Notes under the pieces: model-generated
The model's database searches: none
What the model was told of the DNA's origin: nothing
What the model saw: the letters and a program-made list of their open reading frames with translations, nothing else
Translations under genes and position numbers: made by a program
DNA from: Pseudomonas campi
Lineage (GTDB): Bacteria > Pseudomonadota > Gammaproteobacteria > Pseudomonadales > Pseudomonadaceae
NCBI RefSeq assembly: GCF_013200955.2
Contig: NZ_CP053697.2
Location: 4,340,001-4,404,000, forward strand
Length of the DNA stretch: 64,000 nucleotides
Direction of reading: 5' to 3'
Shown here: positions 1 through 8,263 of the stretch, piece after piece
Position numbering within the stretch: the first letter of the stretch is position 1
How the letters are laid out: each line of letters opens with the position of its first letter

Positions 1-221
1 CAGGCATTGAGGGTCGGCTCGAGTTGGTAGCAATGCGGGCAACCGTACCAGAACAGTTCAACCACCTCGATCTTGCCTGGCTGGGAGACCGGGACCGGCT
101 TCTGCAACTCGACATAGTGCTGGCCGGCCTTGACCGGTTCGGCTTCGACCGATTCGGCCTGAACACCAAAACTGAACAGGCTGAGGCTGGCGATAGCAGC
201 ACTAAACATCAGGTTACGCAT
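1..221 (-). CDS. dsbA: Thiol:disulfide interchange protein DsbA (N-terminal part)
   Basis: The first 73 residues of a periplasmic disulfide oxidase are present; the rest lies beyond the window edge. A signal peptide of about 22 residues ends in VQA. The thioredoxin-fold active site CPHC is at residues 61-64, preceded by the hydrophobic strand VVELFWYG. CPHC is the classical DsbA redox pair, which oxidises folding envelope proteins and is recycled by DsbB. The ATG at 221 is chosen because AAGGAG lies six bases upstream; the overlapping ATG at 225 reads into a stop after three codons. Its neighbours are cytochromes c4 and c5, themselves secreted proteins with cysteines. Only the N-terminus is seen, but motif and context make the call firm. 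Confidence 0.9.
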   Translation of the reverse strand, partial: MRNLMFSAAIASLSLFSFGVQAESVEAEPVKAGQHYVELQKPVPVSQPGKIEVVELFWYGCPHCYQLEPTLNA

Positions 222-316
222 GCATGACTCCTTGGCAAATGGATGCCGCTCGGGGCGGGCCTGGGTTCGACCGGCGGCCCGGGTGCGGGTTCCGGCATTG
301 TAGCGGCGACGCCCAT

Positions 317-345
317 AAAAAAGGGCGGCCGTAGCCACCCTTTTT
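317..345 (-). terminator. Rho-independent terminator downstream of cytochrome c4
   Basis: A hairpin with 7-bp arms (GGGTGGC and GCCGCCC with one mismatch, loop TACG) is followed on the minus strand by a run of six T. It lies just past the stop codon of the cytochrome c4 gene and separates it from dsbA. Confidence 0.75.
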
Positions 346-363
346 GCGAGCGTTCATCCGAGC

Positions 364-987
364 TTAGTGCAGGCCCTGGATGTAGCTGGATACTGCCGCG
401 ATATCCTTGTTGCTCAGCTTGGCAGCGATGGCACGCATGATCAGCGTGTCGCCATCGTTGGTGCGGTTGCCTTCGCGGAAGTCGGTCAGCTGCTTGGCCA
501 CGTACGCGCCATGCTGGCCACCCAGCTTGGGGTAACCGGCAAGCGCATTGCCCGCGCCGTTTGGCGAGTGGCAACCGGTGCAGGCTGGCATGCCTTCTTC
601 CAGCTTGCCGCCGCGGAACAGTTCGGCACCACGGGCAACCAGCGCCGGATCGGCAGCGCCGACGCTCATGCTCTGGCTGGCGTAGTAGGCCGCGATGTCG
701 GCCAGATCCTGATCGCTGAGGTTGGTCAGCAGGCCGGTCATTTCGACGATCTGGCGCTTGCCGGACTTCACATCCTGCAGCTGCTTGAACAGGTATTTCT
801 CACCCTGGCCAGCCAGTTTCGGGAAGTTCGGGGCGGCGCTGTTGCCGTCAGCCCCGTGGCACGCGCCACACACGGCGGTTTTCGTCTTGCCAGCTTCGGC
901 ATCGCCAACGATCGCGGCGCCACCAGCAGCATATGCTGCGGAGGAGAGGCCCAGGCTCAACAGCAGAGTCACGAGTACTTTGTTCAT
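364..987 (-). CDS. Cytochrome c4, periplasmic di-heme electron carrier
   Basis: This 207-residue protein has a 20-residue signal peptide ending AYA and two similar cytochrome c domains. Heme-binding motifs are CGACH at 40-44 and CTGCH at 136-140, the duplicated arrangement of cytochrome c4. The family carries electrons in the periplasm, typically between the bc1 complex and terminal oxidases such as cbb3 or aa3. It is preceded by a cytochrome c5 gene 44 bases upstream on the same strand, so the two probably form one operon. A strong terminator follows. Length and domain organisation are standard for Pseudomonas. Confidence 0.93.
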   Translation of the reverse strand: MNKVLVTLLLSLGLSSAAYAAGGAAIVGDAEAGKTKTAVCGACHGADGNSAAPNFPKLAGQGEKYLFKQLQDVKSGKRQIVEMTGLLTNLSDQDLADIAAYYASQSMSVGAADPALVARGAELFRGGKLEEGMPACTGCHSPNGAGNALAGYPKLGGQHGAYVAKQLTDFREGNRTNDGDTLIMRAIAAKLSNKDIAAVSSYIQGLH

Positions 988-1031
988 CAGCTAATCCAAT
1001 AACGGCTAGAGGTAAAAGAGTTTCTGCGGGA

Positions 1032-1325
1032 TTACTCGCTCATCACCTTGATGACGGCCTGGTAGTCCTCTGCAGTGCAGTCCATGCACAAACCACGCGG
1101 CGGCATGGCATTCAAACCATTGGTCACGCTGGCTACCAGCGCGTCCATGCCTTTGGCCAGACGCGGCTCCCAGGCTGCCTTGTCGCCACGCTTGGGCGCT
1201 ATCGGCAATTGTCCATCGTGGCAGGCCGCGCAAGCCTTGGCATATACCGCCTCGGCATCCTGTGCAGCCTGTACATTAGCGGACAGGGCACAAAGTGCCG
1301 CTACTGCGATCAATACTTTTTTCAT
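1032..1325 (-). CDS. Cytochrome c5, small mono-heme periplasmic carrier
   Basis: A 97-residue protein with a signal peptide ending VQA (about residue 20) and one heme motif, CAACH at 32-36. A second cysteine pair (CMDC, near residue 80) fits the disulfide-stabilised class ID cytochrome c5 fold. The distal methionine is probably in the NAMPPRG segment. It is likely the first gene of a c5-c4 operon and divergent from engB; the 180-bp intergenic region carries a perfect TATAAT in its direction. The family acts as a soluble electron carrier to oxidases or peroxidases, but the exact partner cannot be told from sequence. Confidence 0.9.
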   Translation of the reverse strand: MKKVLIAVAALCALSANVQAAQDAEAVYAKACAACHDGQLPIAPKRGDKAAWEPRLAKGMDALVASVTNGLNAMPPRGLCMDCTAEDYQAVIKVMSE

Positions 1326-1428
1326 GGGCCAACCTCATCAGGTTGGGAACGATCTGCGTTCTATCGCGCAGCTGATTTGTTCGTTCCCGGAACAACGGAC
1401 GGGACAAAGCGCACACAAAATCTGCGGC

Positions 1429-1438
1429 ATTATATACT
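1429..1438. promoter_or_regulatory. Candidate -10 elements of the divergent c5 / engB promoters
   Basis: The ten bases hold TATAAT on the minus strand (1434-1429, toward cytochrome c5) overlapping TATACT on the plus strand (1433-1438, toward engB). The -35 elements at the expected spacing are poor, so the assignment is tentative. Confidence 0.35.
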
Positions 1439-1506
1439 GGCGTCGCTGAAACGGAAGCGACACCATGCCGCGCCTCACGCGGCGCCCGCCCCAACCGGAA
1501 CCTCCC

Positions 1507-2157
1507 ATGCAACCCAAGAATCCCATCATCGGTCTGTGCCAACAGGCTACGTTCATGATCAGTGCGGCCAAGGTCGACCAGTGCCCGCCAGACGAAGGCT
1601 ATGAAGTGGCCTTCGCCGGGCGCTCCAACGCCGGCAAGTCGAGTGCGCTGAACACCCTGACCCATGCCAACCTGGCCCGCACCTCGAAGACGCCGGGCCG
1701 CACCCAGCTGCTCAACTTCTTCACCCTGGACGAAGAGCGCCGCCTGGTCGACCTGCCCGGTTATGGCTATGCCAAGGTGCCAATTCCGCTCAAACAGCAC
1801 TGGCAGCGCCACCTGGAAGCCTACCTGAGCAGCCGCGAGAGCTTGGTCGGGCTGATCCTGATGATGGATATCCGCCATCCGTTGACCGAGTTCGACCGCA
1901 TGATGCTCGACTGGTCAAAGGCCAGCCACATGCGCCTGCACATTCTGCTGACCAAGGCCGACAAGCTGACCTTCGGCGCCGCCAAGAACGCCCTGCTCAA
2001 GGTGCGGCAGGATATCCACAAGGGCTGGGGCACAGACGCCAGCATCCAGCTGTTCTCGGCACCCAAGCGCCAGGGCGTCGAAGAGGCGCAGGCGGTGCTG
2101 GCGGGTTGGATGGAGCTGATCGAAGATGCCGAGGACGATCAGGAGTCGGCCGAGTAA
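1507..2157 (+). CDS. engB: Ribosome biogenesis GTPase EngB (YsxC/YihA)
   Basis: A TRAFAC-class GTPase of 216 residues needed for assembly of the large ribosomal subunit. The P-loop GRSNAGKS is at residues 38-45, the G3 motif DLPGYG near 75, and the G4 motif TKAD near 145. The reading frame extends upstream to 1465, but the ATG at 1507 gives the usual family N-terminus (KNPIIGLC), so it is preferred. The family is essential in most bacteria. engB lies next to polA, with a small RNA gene in the gap, the same arrangement as in enterobacteria (spf) and P. aeruginosa (ersA). Confidence 0.95.
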   Translation: MQPKNPIIGLCQQATFMISAAKVDQCPPDEGYEVAFAGRSNAGKSSALNTLTHANLARTSKTPGRTQLLNFFTLDEERRLVDLPGYGYAKVPIPLKQHWQRHLEAYLSSRESLVGLILMMDIRHPLTEFDRMMLDWSKASHMRLHILLTKADKLTFGAAKNALLKVRQDIHKGWGTDASIQLFSAPKRQGVEEAQAVLAGWMELIEDAEDDQESAE

Positions 2158-2196
2158 GAGCCGGCTTGCTGCGCCTGCACGCGGCAAATCGCAGGC

Positions 2197-2325
2197 AAAA
2201 AAAACCCCGGGCTTCGTATGGGGAGGGAAAAGACCGGGGTTCAATTCTGAACCGCTAGGGCGGGGTTCAGAGATCTGCCAACACTAAACACACATAGGAG
2301 CATCGAAGGGCTTCGTGCCATTCGT
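2197..2325 (-). ncRNA. ersA: ErsA-type small regulatory RNA between engB and polA
   Basis: No coding frame fits this gap. On the minus strand there are three successive hairpins: GCA-CGAA/TTCG-TGC near 2300-2318, CUGAACC/GGUUCAG at 2247-2270, and a terminator with CCCCGG arms (2205-2210 and 2234-2239) followed by eight U. The terminator loop is pyrimidine-rich and contains CCCUCCCC, the kind of C-rich seed described for ErsA. Upstream is a good AlgU-type promoter; initiation about seven bases after its -10 predicts an RNA near 127-130 nt, close to the roughly 130 nt known for P. aeruginosa ErsA. ErsA acts post-transcriptionally on envelope and biofilm genes. The 5' end is inferred, not mapped. 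Confidence 0.78.
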
Positions 2326-2329
2326 AAAT

Positions 2330-2357
2330 TCTGACCGGTGTTTCAGGCAGATAGTTC
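2330..2357 (-). promoter_or_regulatory. AlgU (sigma-22)-type promoter of the ErsA sRNA
   Basis: On the minus strand GAACTA (2357-2352) is separated by exactly 17 bases from TCAGA (2334-2330). This fits the envelope-stress sigma consensus GAACTT-N16/17-TCnnA. P. aeruginosa ersA is known to depend on AlgU, so the site agrees with the identity of the RNA. Confidence 0.7.
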
Positions 2358-2533
2358 AGGCTTTTTTAAACCGCGTTGCGATAAGTAGATAATCGTTAAT
2401 GCGGAAACGCTTCTAAAAACGAGCCAGCTGCGACTCTATGCCGCAGAGCGCCTGGACCTTGTTGTAGAGCGGGTGCCCACTCGGCAATGAAAACGGTTGC
2501 GCAGTTTTTCACCCCACGCGGCGCCTCAGGCAC

Positions 2534-2574
2534 GGCAGGGTGGATAACGCTCTGTTATCCACCAGGGGCCTGCC
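2534..2574. repeat. Palindromic GGTGGATAAC repeat near the 3' end of polA
   Basis: Perfect 10-bp arms GGTGGATAAC (2539-2548) and GTTATCCACC (2554-2563) flank a 5-base loop. An outer GGCAGG/CCTGCC pair extends the stem. It resembles the GGTGGATGACGCT palindrome at 13878. It lies 21 bases past the polA stop and may act as a 3' stabiliser or weak terminator. The 2361-2533 stretch before it shows no gene or other clear structure. Confidence 0.6.
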
Positions 2575-2594
2575 GGCAGAGGTTGGGCAGGCGC

Positions 2595-5417
2595 TTAGTG
2601 CGCCTCATCCCAGTTGTTGCCCACTCCCGCCTCGACCAGTAACGGCACATCCAGCTCGGCAGCGCCGCTCATCAGCGGCAGCAGACCGGCCTTGAGTGCG
2701 TCGATCTGATCCTCGCGCACCTCCAGCACCAGTTCGTCGTGTACCTGCAGGATCACCTTGGCATCCAGGCCGGACTGCGGCAGCCAGGCGTCCACGGCAA
2801 TCATCGCGCGCTTCATGATGTCTGCCGCGGTGCCCTGCATCGGCGCGTTGATTGCGGTGCGCTCGGCGCCTTTGCGCAGTGACGGGTTCTTCGCGTGGAT
2901 ATCCGGCAGGTACAGGCGGCGGCCGAACAGGGTCTCGACATAACCTTGCTGCGAGGCCTGCTCGCGGGTGCGCTCCATATAGGCCAGCACTCCGGGATAG
3001 CGGTGGAAGTACACATCGATATAGGCCTGCGCCTGCTTGCGGTCGCAGCCGATCTGCTTGGCCAGGCCGAAGGCACTCATGCCGTAGATCAGGCCGAAGT
3101 TGATCGCCTTGGCGCTGCGCCGCTGGTCGTTGCTCACTTCGTCGAGGGCCACGCCGAACACTTCGGCGGCCGTGGCGCGGTGCACGTCGCGGCCATGGCG
3201 GAAGGCATCCAGCAGGCTTTCGTCCTTGGCCAGGTGGGCCATGATGCGTAGCTCGATCTGCGAATAGTCCGCCGCCAGCAGCTTGTAGCCCTTGGGTGCG
3301 ATAAATGCCTGGCGAATGCGCCGGCCTTCGGCGGTGCGAATCGGGATGTTCTGCAGGTTCGGGTCAGTCGAGGACAGTCGTCCCGTCGCCGCCACCGCCT
3401 GGTGGTAACTGGTGTGGATGCGCCCGGTGCGCGGGTTGATCTGCTCCGGCAGGCGATCGGTGTAGGTGCTCTTCAACTTGCTTAAGGAGCGGTACTGCAT
3501 CAGCACCTTGGGCAGCTCGTAGTCCTGCTCGGCCAGTTCGGCGAGCACCGCTTCGGCGGTGGAGGCCTGGCCGGTGGCGGTCTTGCTGATGATCGGCAGG
3601 CCGAGTTTCTCGTAGAGGATCGCACCGAGCTGCTTGGGCGAGCCCAGGTTGAACTCTTCGCCGGCGATGGCGAAGGCCTGGCGCTCCAGCTCGACCAGGC
3701 GCTCGCCCAGTTCGACGCTGTGCTGGCCGAGCAGCTTGGCGTCGACCAGCGCGCCCTGGCGTTCGATGCGTGCCAGCACCGGCACCAGCGGCATCTCGAT
3801 CTCCTGCAGCACCTTGGCCAGCGTTGGCGTTTCCTGCAGCTTGGCCCACAGCGTCTGGTGCAGGCGCAGGGTCACGTCGGCGTCTTCAGCTGCGTAGGGC
3901 CCGGCCTGCTCCAAGGCGATCTGGTCAAACGTCAGCTGCTTGGCACCCTTGCCGGCAATGTCCTCGAAACGGATGGTGCTGTGGTCGAGGTACTTCAGCG
4001 CCAGGCTGTCCATATCGTGGCGGGTGGCGGTGGAATCCAGCACATAGGATTCGAGCATGGTGTCGAAGGCCACGCCCTGCACCAGGATCGGCGTCGAGGC
4101 ATTGGCCAGCACGTTCATGTCGTACTTGGCGTGCTGGCCGACCTTGGCCTTGGCCGGGTCTTCCAGCAGCGGCTTGAGCGCACGCAGTACCGCGTCGCGA
4201 TCCAGCTGCGCCGGCACGCCCATGTAGGAGTGCGCCAGCGGCACATAGGCCGCCTCGCCAGCGCTGACGGCGAAGGACACGCCGACCACCTGGGCCTGCT
4301 GCGGGTCGAGGCTGGTGGTTTCGGTATCGAAGGCGATCAGCTCGGCCTGCTCCAGCTTCTGCAGCCAGGCATCGAACTGCGCCTGTTCCAGCACGGTTTC
4401 GTAGCGCGATTCGCTGGCGGCGGCCTGCTCTTGTGGTTGCTCCTCGACTTCAGTGGCGGCCGGTTCAGGCTCATCGAACAGCCCGCCGCTGCTCACCACC
4501 GGCTTGGCCGCAGCCTTGGGCGCCGGTTTGCTGCGCGCCTGCTCGCGCTGCAGCTCATCCAGCCAGCTCCTGAACTCCAGTTCGGTATAGAGAGTGGTCA
4601 GAGCCTCGCGATCCGGCTCGCCCGGATGCAGATCGTCGACGCCGACATTCAGCTCGACGTCCAGCTTGATGGTCGCCAGCTGGTAGGACAGGAAGGCCAT
4701 GTCCTTGTGCTCGGCGAGCTTGGCCGGCAGGGTTTTGGCCCCGCGAATCGGCAATTCCGGCACCTTGTCGAGGTTGGCGTAGAGCACGTCGAGGCCGCCA
4801 CCGACGCCGACCAGCAGGCCCAGCGCGGTCTTCTCGCCGACGCCCGGCACGCCGGGAATGTTGTCGACCTTGTCGCCCATCAGCGCCAGGTAGTCGATGA
4901 TCAGCTCCGGGCCGACGCCGAACTTGGTCTTCACCCCTTCGATGTCATACACGCTGCCGGTCATGGTGTTGACCAGGGTCACGTGCTGGCAGACCAGCTG
5001 AGCCATGTCCTTGTCGCCGGTGGAGATCACCACGTCGCGGCCCAGGGCCGCGGTCTGCCGGGCCAGGGTGCCGATTACGTCGTCGGCCTCGACCCCTTCG
5101 ACGCACAGCAGCGGGTAACCGAGGGCGCGCACGGCCGCATGCAGCGGCTCGACCTGGCCGCGCAGCTCGTCCGGCATCGGCGGGCGGTTGGCCTTGTACT
5201 CGGCGAACATGGCATCGCGGAAGGTGCCGCCCTTGGCGTCGAAAACCACCGCGAAGGGGCTGTGCGGATACTGTTTGCGCAAGCTCTTGAGCATGTTCAA
5301 CACGCCCTTTACCGCGCCGGTCTGCAGGCCCTTGGAAGTGGCCAGCGGCGGCAGGGCATGGAAGGCGCGGTACAGATAAGAAGAACCGTCGACCAGAACC
5401 AGAGGGGCGTTAGACAT
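2595..5417 (-). CDS. polA: DNA polymerase I
   Basis: About 940 residues with three domains: an N-terminal 5'-nuclease (1 to about 290, with SSYLYRAFHA and VEADDVIGTLA), a 3'-5' proofreading exonuclease (about 340-520, opening with the acidic motif IAFDTETTSLDP), and a family A polymerase (about 560-940). Polymerase motif A DYSQIELRI, motif B around KAINFGLIYGMS and motif C QVHDELVLEV are intact. The enzyme fills repair gaps and removes Okazaki primers. The ATG at 5417 (MSNAPLVLVDGSS) is preferred over a TTG four codons upstream because it matches the family N-terminus. A linker near 300-340 is rich in Ala, Pro and Glu. Divergent from the DUF2782 gene. Confidence 0.97.
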   Translation of the reverse strand: MSNAPLVLVDGSSYLYRAFHALPPLATSKGLQTGAVKGVLNMLKSLRKQYPHSPFAVVFDAKGGTFRDAMFAEYKANRPPMPDELRGQVEPLHAAVRALGYPLLCVEGVEADDVIGTLARQTAALGRDVVISTGDKDMAQLVCQHVTLVNTMTGSVYDIEGVKTKFGVGPELIIDYLALMGDKVDNIPGVPGVGEKTALGLLVGVGGGLDVLYANLDKVPELPIRGAKTLPAKLAEHKDMAFLSYQLATIKLDVELNVGVDDLHPGEPDREALTTLYTELEFRSWLDELQREQARSKPAPKAAAKPVVSSGGLFDEPEPAATEVEEQPQEQAAASESRYETVLEQAQFDAWLQKLEQAELIAFDTETTSLDPQQAQVVGVSFAVSAGEAAYVPLAHSYMGVPAQLDRDAVLRALKPLLEDPAKAKVGQHAKYDMNVLANASTPILVQGVAFDTMLESYVLDSTATRHDMDSLALKYLDHSTIRFEDIAGKGAKQLTFDQIALEQAGPYAAEDADVTLRLHQTLWAKLQETPTLAKVLQEIEMPLVPVLARIERQGALVDAKLLGQHSVELGERLVELERQAFAIAGEEFNLGSPKQLGAILYEKLGLPIISKTATGQASTAEAVLAELAEQDYELPKVLMQYRSLSKLKSTYTDRLPEQINPRTGRIHTSYHQAVAATGRLSSTDPNLQNIPIRTAEGRRIRQAFIAPKGYKLLAADYSQIELRIMAHLAKDESLLDAFRHGRDVHRATAAEVFGVALDEVSNDQRRSAKAINFGLIYGMSAFGLAKQIGCDRKQAQAYIDVYFHRYPGVLAYMERTREQASQQGYVETLFGRRLYLPDIHAKNPSLRKGAERTAINAPMQGTAADIMKRAMIAVDAWLPQSGLDAKVILQVHDELVLEVREDQIDALKAGLLPLMSGAAELDVPLLVEAGVGNNWDEAH

Positions 5418-5491
5418 GCGCAGGATCAACCTTTTCCTGAGGGTCGGGGGTAAACTGAACCGACCATTGACGACAAAGGGACAAGGTTACC

Positions 5492-5779
5492 ATGCGCGTA
5501 CTCAACCGCCTGTTGCTCACCAGCCTGCTGGCCATCAGCCCGCTGTATGCCATCGCCGCCGACGATGCGCCGAGCGCCGATCCGGACGTGACCATCCGCC
5601 AGGATGGCGACAAGACCATCACCGAATACCGGCAGAACGGTTTCCTCTATGCCATCAAGGTCACCCCGAAAGGCGGCAAGCCCTACTTTCTGGTGCGTGC
5701 CGACGGCAGCGAAGGCAACTTCATCCGCTCCGACCAGCCGGACATGCTGATTCCCGCCTGGGAAATCTTTAAGTGGTAA
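5492..5779 (+). CDS. DUF2782 periplasmic protein
   Basis: A 95-residue protein with a signal peptide of about 22 residues (cleavage after YAIAA) and one DUF2782 domain. The pattern DVTIRQDGDKTITEYRQNG followed by YAIKVTPKGG is typical of the family, which has no established function. The ATG follows AAGG at proper spacing. It is divergent from polA, and thrB begins 53 bases downstream on the same strand, so co-transcription with thrB is likely. This polA-DUF2782-thrB order is conserved in Pseudomonas. No cysteines or catalytic residues stand out. Confidence 0.85.
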   Translation: MRVLNRLLLTSLLAISPLYAIAADDAPSADPDVTIRQDGDKTITEYRQNGFLYAIKVTPKGGKPYFLVRADGSEGNFIRSDQPDMLIPAWEIFKW

Positions 5780-5832
5780 ACCACCGGGCAACCGGCCAAC
5801 CGCCTGCCCCCTGATAAACGGACGCACACGCC

Positions 5833-6783
5833 ATGTCGGTCTTCACCCCCCTGGAACGCCACGAACTGGAAGCCTTTCTCGCGCCCTATGGGCTGGGGCG
5901 GCTGAAGGACTTCCAGGGCATCAGTGCCGGCACCGAGAACAGCAACTTCTTCGTCAGCCTGGAAGGGGGCGAATATGTGCTGACCCTGGTCGAGCGTGGC
6001 CCACGGGCCGACATGCCGTTCTTCATCGAGCTGCTCGCGCGCCTGCACCAGGCCGGCCTGCCGGTGCCCTACGCGGTGCCGATGCAAAACGGCGAAGCCC
6101 TGGGCGAGCTGGCGGAAAAACCGGCGATCCTGCAGCCGCGCCTGGCAGGCAAGCACATCAGCCAGCCCAACGCGCACCACTGCGCGGAGATCGGCAGCTG
6201 GCTGGCGCGTCTGCACCTAGCCACCCGCGACAGCATCCTCGAACGGCGCAGCGACCGCGGTCTCGACTGGATGCTCGAAGAAGGCCCGATGCTAGCCCTG
6301 GAGCTGCACGACGAGCAGGTGCCGTTGCTGCGTGACAGCCTGCACGAAGTAGCCGAGCTGAAGGCGCGCATCCTCGCCCTGCCGCGCGCCAACCTGCACG
6401 CCGACCTGTTCCGCGACAACGCGCTGTTCGACGGCAACCAGCTGGCCGGGGTGATCGACTTCTACAACGCCTGTTCGGGGCCGATGCTCTACGACCTGGC
6501 GATCACCCTCAATGACTGGTGCTCGCAGGCCGACGACAGCCTCGACCTGCCGCGCGCCCGCGCCCTGCTCGGCGCCTACGCCGCGCTACGGCCATTCACC
6601 CGCAGCGAAGCCGAGCTGTGGCCGGCCATGCTGCGCATCGCCTGCCTGCGCTTCTGGCTGTCACGCCTGATCGCCGCGCGGCGCTTCCAGGGCCGTGATG
6701 TGCTGGTCAAGGATCCCGGCGAGTTCCAACGCCGTCTGGCGCAGCGGCAGCAGGTGGCCCTGACTCTACCGTTCGCCCTCTGA
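5833..6783 (+). CDS. thrB: Homoserine kinase (protein kinase-like ThrB)
   Basis: A 316-residue enzyme that phosphorylates homoserine in threonine synthesis. Unlike the GHMP-type enterobacterial enzyme, this is the aminoglycoside phosphotransferase-like form used by pseudomonads. The catalytic loop NLHADLFRDN lies near residues 192-201, and the metal-binding segment GVIDFYNACSGP follows about 15 residues later. The N-terminal ISAGTENSNFFV segment is the nucleotide-binding loop of this family. It is convergent with znuA, with only seven bases between the stops. Length is normal. Confidence 0.92.
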   Translation: MSVFTPLERHELEAFLAPYGLGRLKDFQGISAGTENSNFFVSLEGGEYVLTLVERGPRADMPFFIELLARLHQAGLPVPYAVPMQNGEALGELAEKPAILQPRLAGKHISQPNAHHCAEIGSWLARLHLATRDSILERRSDRGLDWMLEEGPMLALELHDEQVPLLRDSLHEVAELKARILALPRANLHADLFRDNALFDGNQLAGVIDFYNACSGPMLYDLAITLNDWCSQADDSLDLPRARALLGAYAALRPFTRSEAELWPAMLRIACLRFWLSRLIAARRFQGRDVLVKDPGEFQRRLAQRQQVALTLPFAL

Positions 6784-6790
6784 GCTGTTC

Positions 6791-7699
6791 CTACAGGCTT
6801 TCCAGACAGTCGGCCAACTCGTTGGCCAAGTCTTCCAGCAACTGCTCGTAGCTCTGTGCCTCGGCGCCCAGCGCATCCATTTCCGCCAGTTTGACCGGCA
6901 GACCGGCGCTCAGGGTTTGCGCCAGGCGCGGGCGCAGCGGCGGCTCGCTGAACACGCAGCTCGGCCCGGCCGCCTGCAGGCGCTCACGCATCGCCGCCAC
7001 GTGCCGTGCACCCGGCTGCACTTCGGCGGCCACGCTGAACACGCCGGCGTGCTTGAGGCCATAGGCGGCCTCGAAGTAATCGTAGGCCTCGTGGAAGACG
7101 AAGTAGGGCTTGTCGGCCACCTTGCTCAGGCGCGCGTGCAGACGCTGGTCGAGGACGTCCAGGCGCGCCTCGAAGGCCGCCAGGTTGCTCTGGTAGCGCG
7201 GCGCATTGCCCGGGTCGGCCTGGGCCAGGTCGGCAGCCATCTTCGCCGCTATCACCTTGGCGTTGTGCGGCAGCAGCCAGAGGTGGGCGTCCAGCGTGCC
7301 GGGGCGATGATCGTGGTCGTGCTCGTCGTGGGCCTGCTCATCGTGGCCGTGCTCGTCGCTCTCTAGCTTGGAAAAGTGGCGCAGCTGCAGGCCGGGCAAG
7401 TCCTGCAGCGCCACGCTCGGCAGGCTGCGCGCCTGCAGTACACGCGGCAGGAAGCTCTCCATGTCCGGGCCGATCCAGTACAGCAGGGTCACGCTCTGCA
7501 CCCGCCGCACATCCGACGGGCGCAGGGCGAAATGGTGCGGCGAGGCACCCGGCGGCAGCAGCACGGCGGGCGGGCCGACACCCTCCTGCACCGCGGCGGC
7601 GATCAGCTGCAACGGCTTGATGCTGGTCAGCAGCTGCACTTCAGCGCGGGCGCAGAGGGAAAACAGGCACAGCAGGGCAACCACGGAAAGACGCAACAC
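6791..7699 (-). CDS. znuA: High-affinity zinc uptake periplasmic binding protein ZnuA
   Basis: A cluster A-I zinc-binding lipoprotein-like receptor of about 302 residues. After a hydrophobic signal peptide come the N-terminal lobe, with ligand histidine in GASPHHFALRP, and a charged His/Asp-rich loop (HGHDEQAHDEHDHDH) typical of zinc-specific members. A second ligand lies in VFHEAYDYFEAAYG. It delivers Zn2+ to ZnuBC. The frame is open far upstream into zur, so the start is uncertain: the GTG at 7699 gives a compact signal peptide and leaves room for the shared regulatory region. Divergent from zur-znuCB across a Zur-like palindrome. Confidence 0.9.
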   Translation of the reverse strand: MLRLSVVALLCLFSLCARAEVQLLTSIKPLQLIAAAVQEGVGPPAVLLPPGASPHHFALRPSDVRRVQSVTLLYWIGPDMESFLPRVLQARSLPSVALQDLPGLQLRHFSKLESDEHGHDEQAHDEHDHDHRPGTLDAHLWLLPHNAKVIAAKMAADLAQADPGNAPRYQSNLAAFEARLDVLDQRLHARLSKVADKPYFVFHEAYDYFEAAYGLKHAGVFSVAAEVQPGARHVAAMRERLQAAGPSCVFSEPPLRPRLAQTLSAGLPVKLAEMDALGAEAQSYEQLLEDLANELADCLESL

Positions 7700-7724
7700 G
7701 ACGGCAAGACTCGGCAGGCAAAGA

Positions 7725-7737
7725 GTTATAGAATAAC
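7725..7737. promoter_or_regulatory. Candidate Zur operator between znuA and zur
   Basis: GTTATAGAATAAC is a perfect inverted repeat with 5-bp arms and a 3-base centre. It matches the GTTATAnTATAAC core of gammaproteobacterial Zur boxes with one base deleted from the centre. It lies 26 bases from each predicted start codon, where it could repress both divergent transcripts when zinc is abundant. Confidence 0.65.
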
Positions 7738-7762
7738 GTCTCTTCACCCGGACGTCCTCGTC

Positions 7763-8263
7763 ATGTTCAAACCACACACCGCCAACACGCCCCTGGCCTG
7801 CCTGCCACACGACCATTCGCACTGCGTCAGCAGCGCCCTGGCCGAGGCCGATGCGCTCTGCGCCAAGCAGGGCGTGCGCCTGACCGCCCTGCGCAAGCGC
7901 GTGCTGGAGCTGGTCTGGGCCAGCCACAAGCCACTCGGCGCCTACGACATCCTCGGCGTGCTGAGCGAGACCGATGGCCGGCGCGCCGCACCGCCAACCG
8001 TGTATCGGGCGCTGGATTTCCTCCAGGAAAACGGCCTGGTGCACCGCATCGCATCGCTCAACGCCTTTATCGGCTGCGTGCGGCCGGAACATGCGCACCA
8101 GGGCCAGTTCCTCATCTGCCGTAATTGTCATACCGCCATCGAGCTGGAGCTGCCGAGCATCAGCCAGGCGATTGTCGCCGGCGCCAAAGCAGTGGGCTTC
8201 GCAGTGGAAAGCCAGACCGTGGAAATCGTCGGCCTGTGCGCCAGTTGCCGGGAGGCGGCATGA
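7763..8263 (+). CDS. zur: Zinc uptake regulator Zur (Fur family)
   Basis: A 166-residue Fur-family repressor. The winged-helix domain (about 20-95) includes RLTALRKRVLELVW and PPTVYRALDFLQENGLVHRI, the Fur-type recognition helix. The dimerisation half has zinc-binding CRNCH near residue 125 and a C-terminal CASC, the structural zinc cysteines. The His-rich N-terminus (LPHDHSHC) is common in Pseudomonas Zur (formerly np20). Its stop overlaps the znuC start (ATGA), so regulator and transporter are translationally coupled. Autoregulation is inferred from the palindrome just upstream. Confidence 0.93.
   Translation: MFKPHTANTPLACLPHDHSHCVSSALAEADALCAKQGVRLTALRKRVLELVWASHKPLGAYDILGVLSETDGRRAAPPTVYRALDFLQENGLVHRIASLNAFIGCVRPEHAHQGQFLICRNCHTAIELELPSISQAIVAGAKAVGFAVESQTVEIVGLCASCREAA

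Noticed and set aside
3720..5453. 577-codon open frame on the plus strand opposite polA
   Set aside because: It is the antisense shadow of polA, caused by GC-rich codon bias; it has no ribosome-binding site and no recognisable domain.
6791..8131. znuA read from 8131 as a 446-residue protein
   Set aside because: The extra N-terminal part is antisense to zur and precedes the signal peptide; the operator region would be coding.
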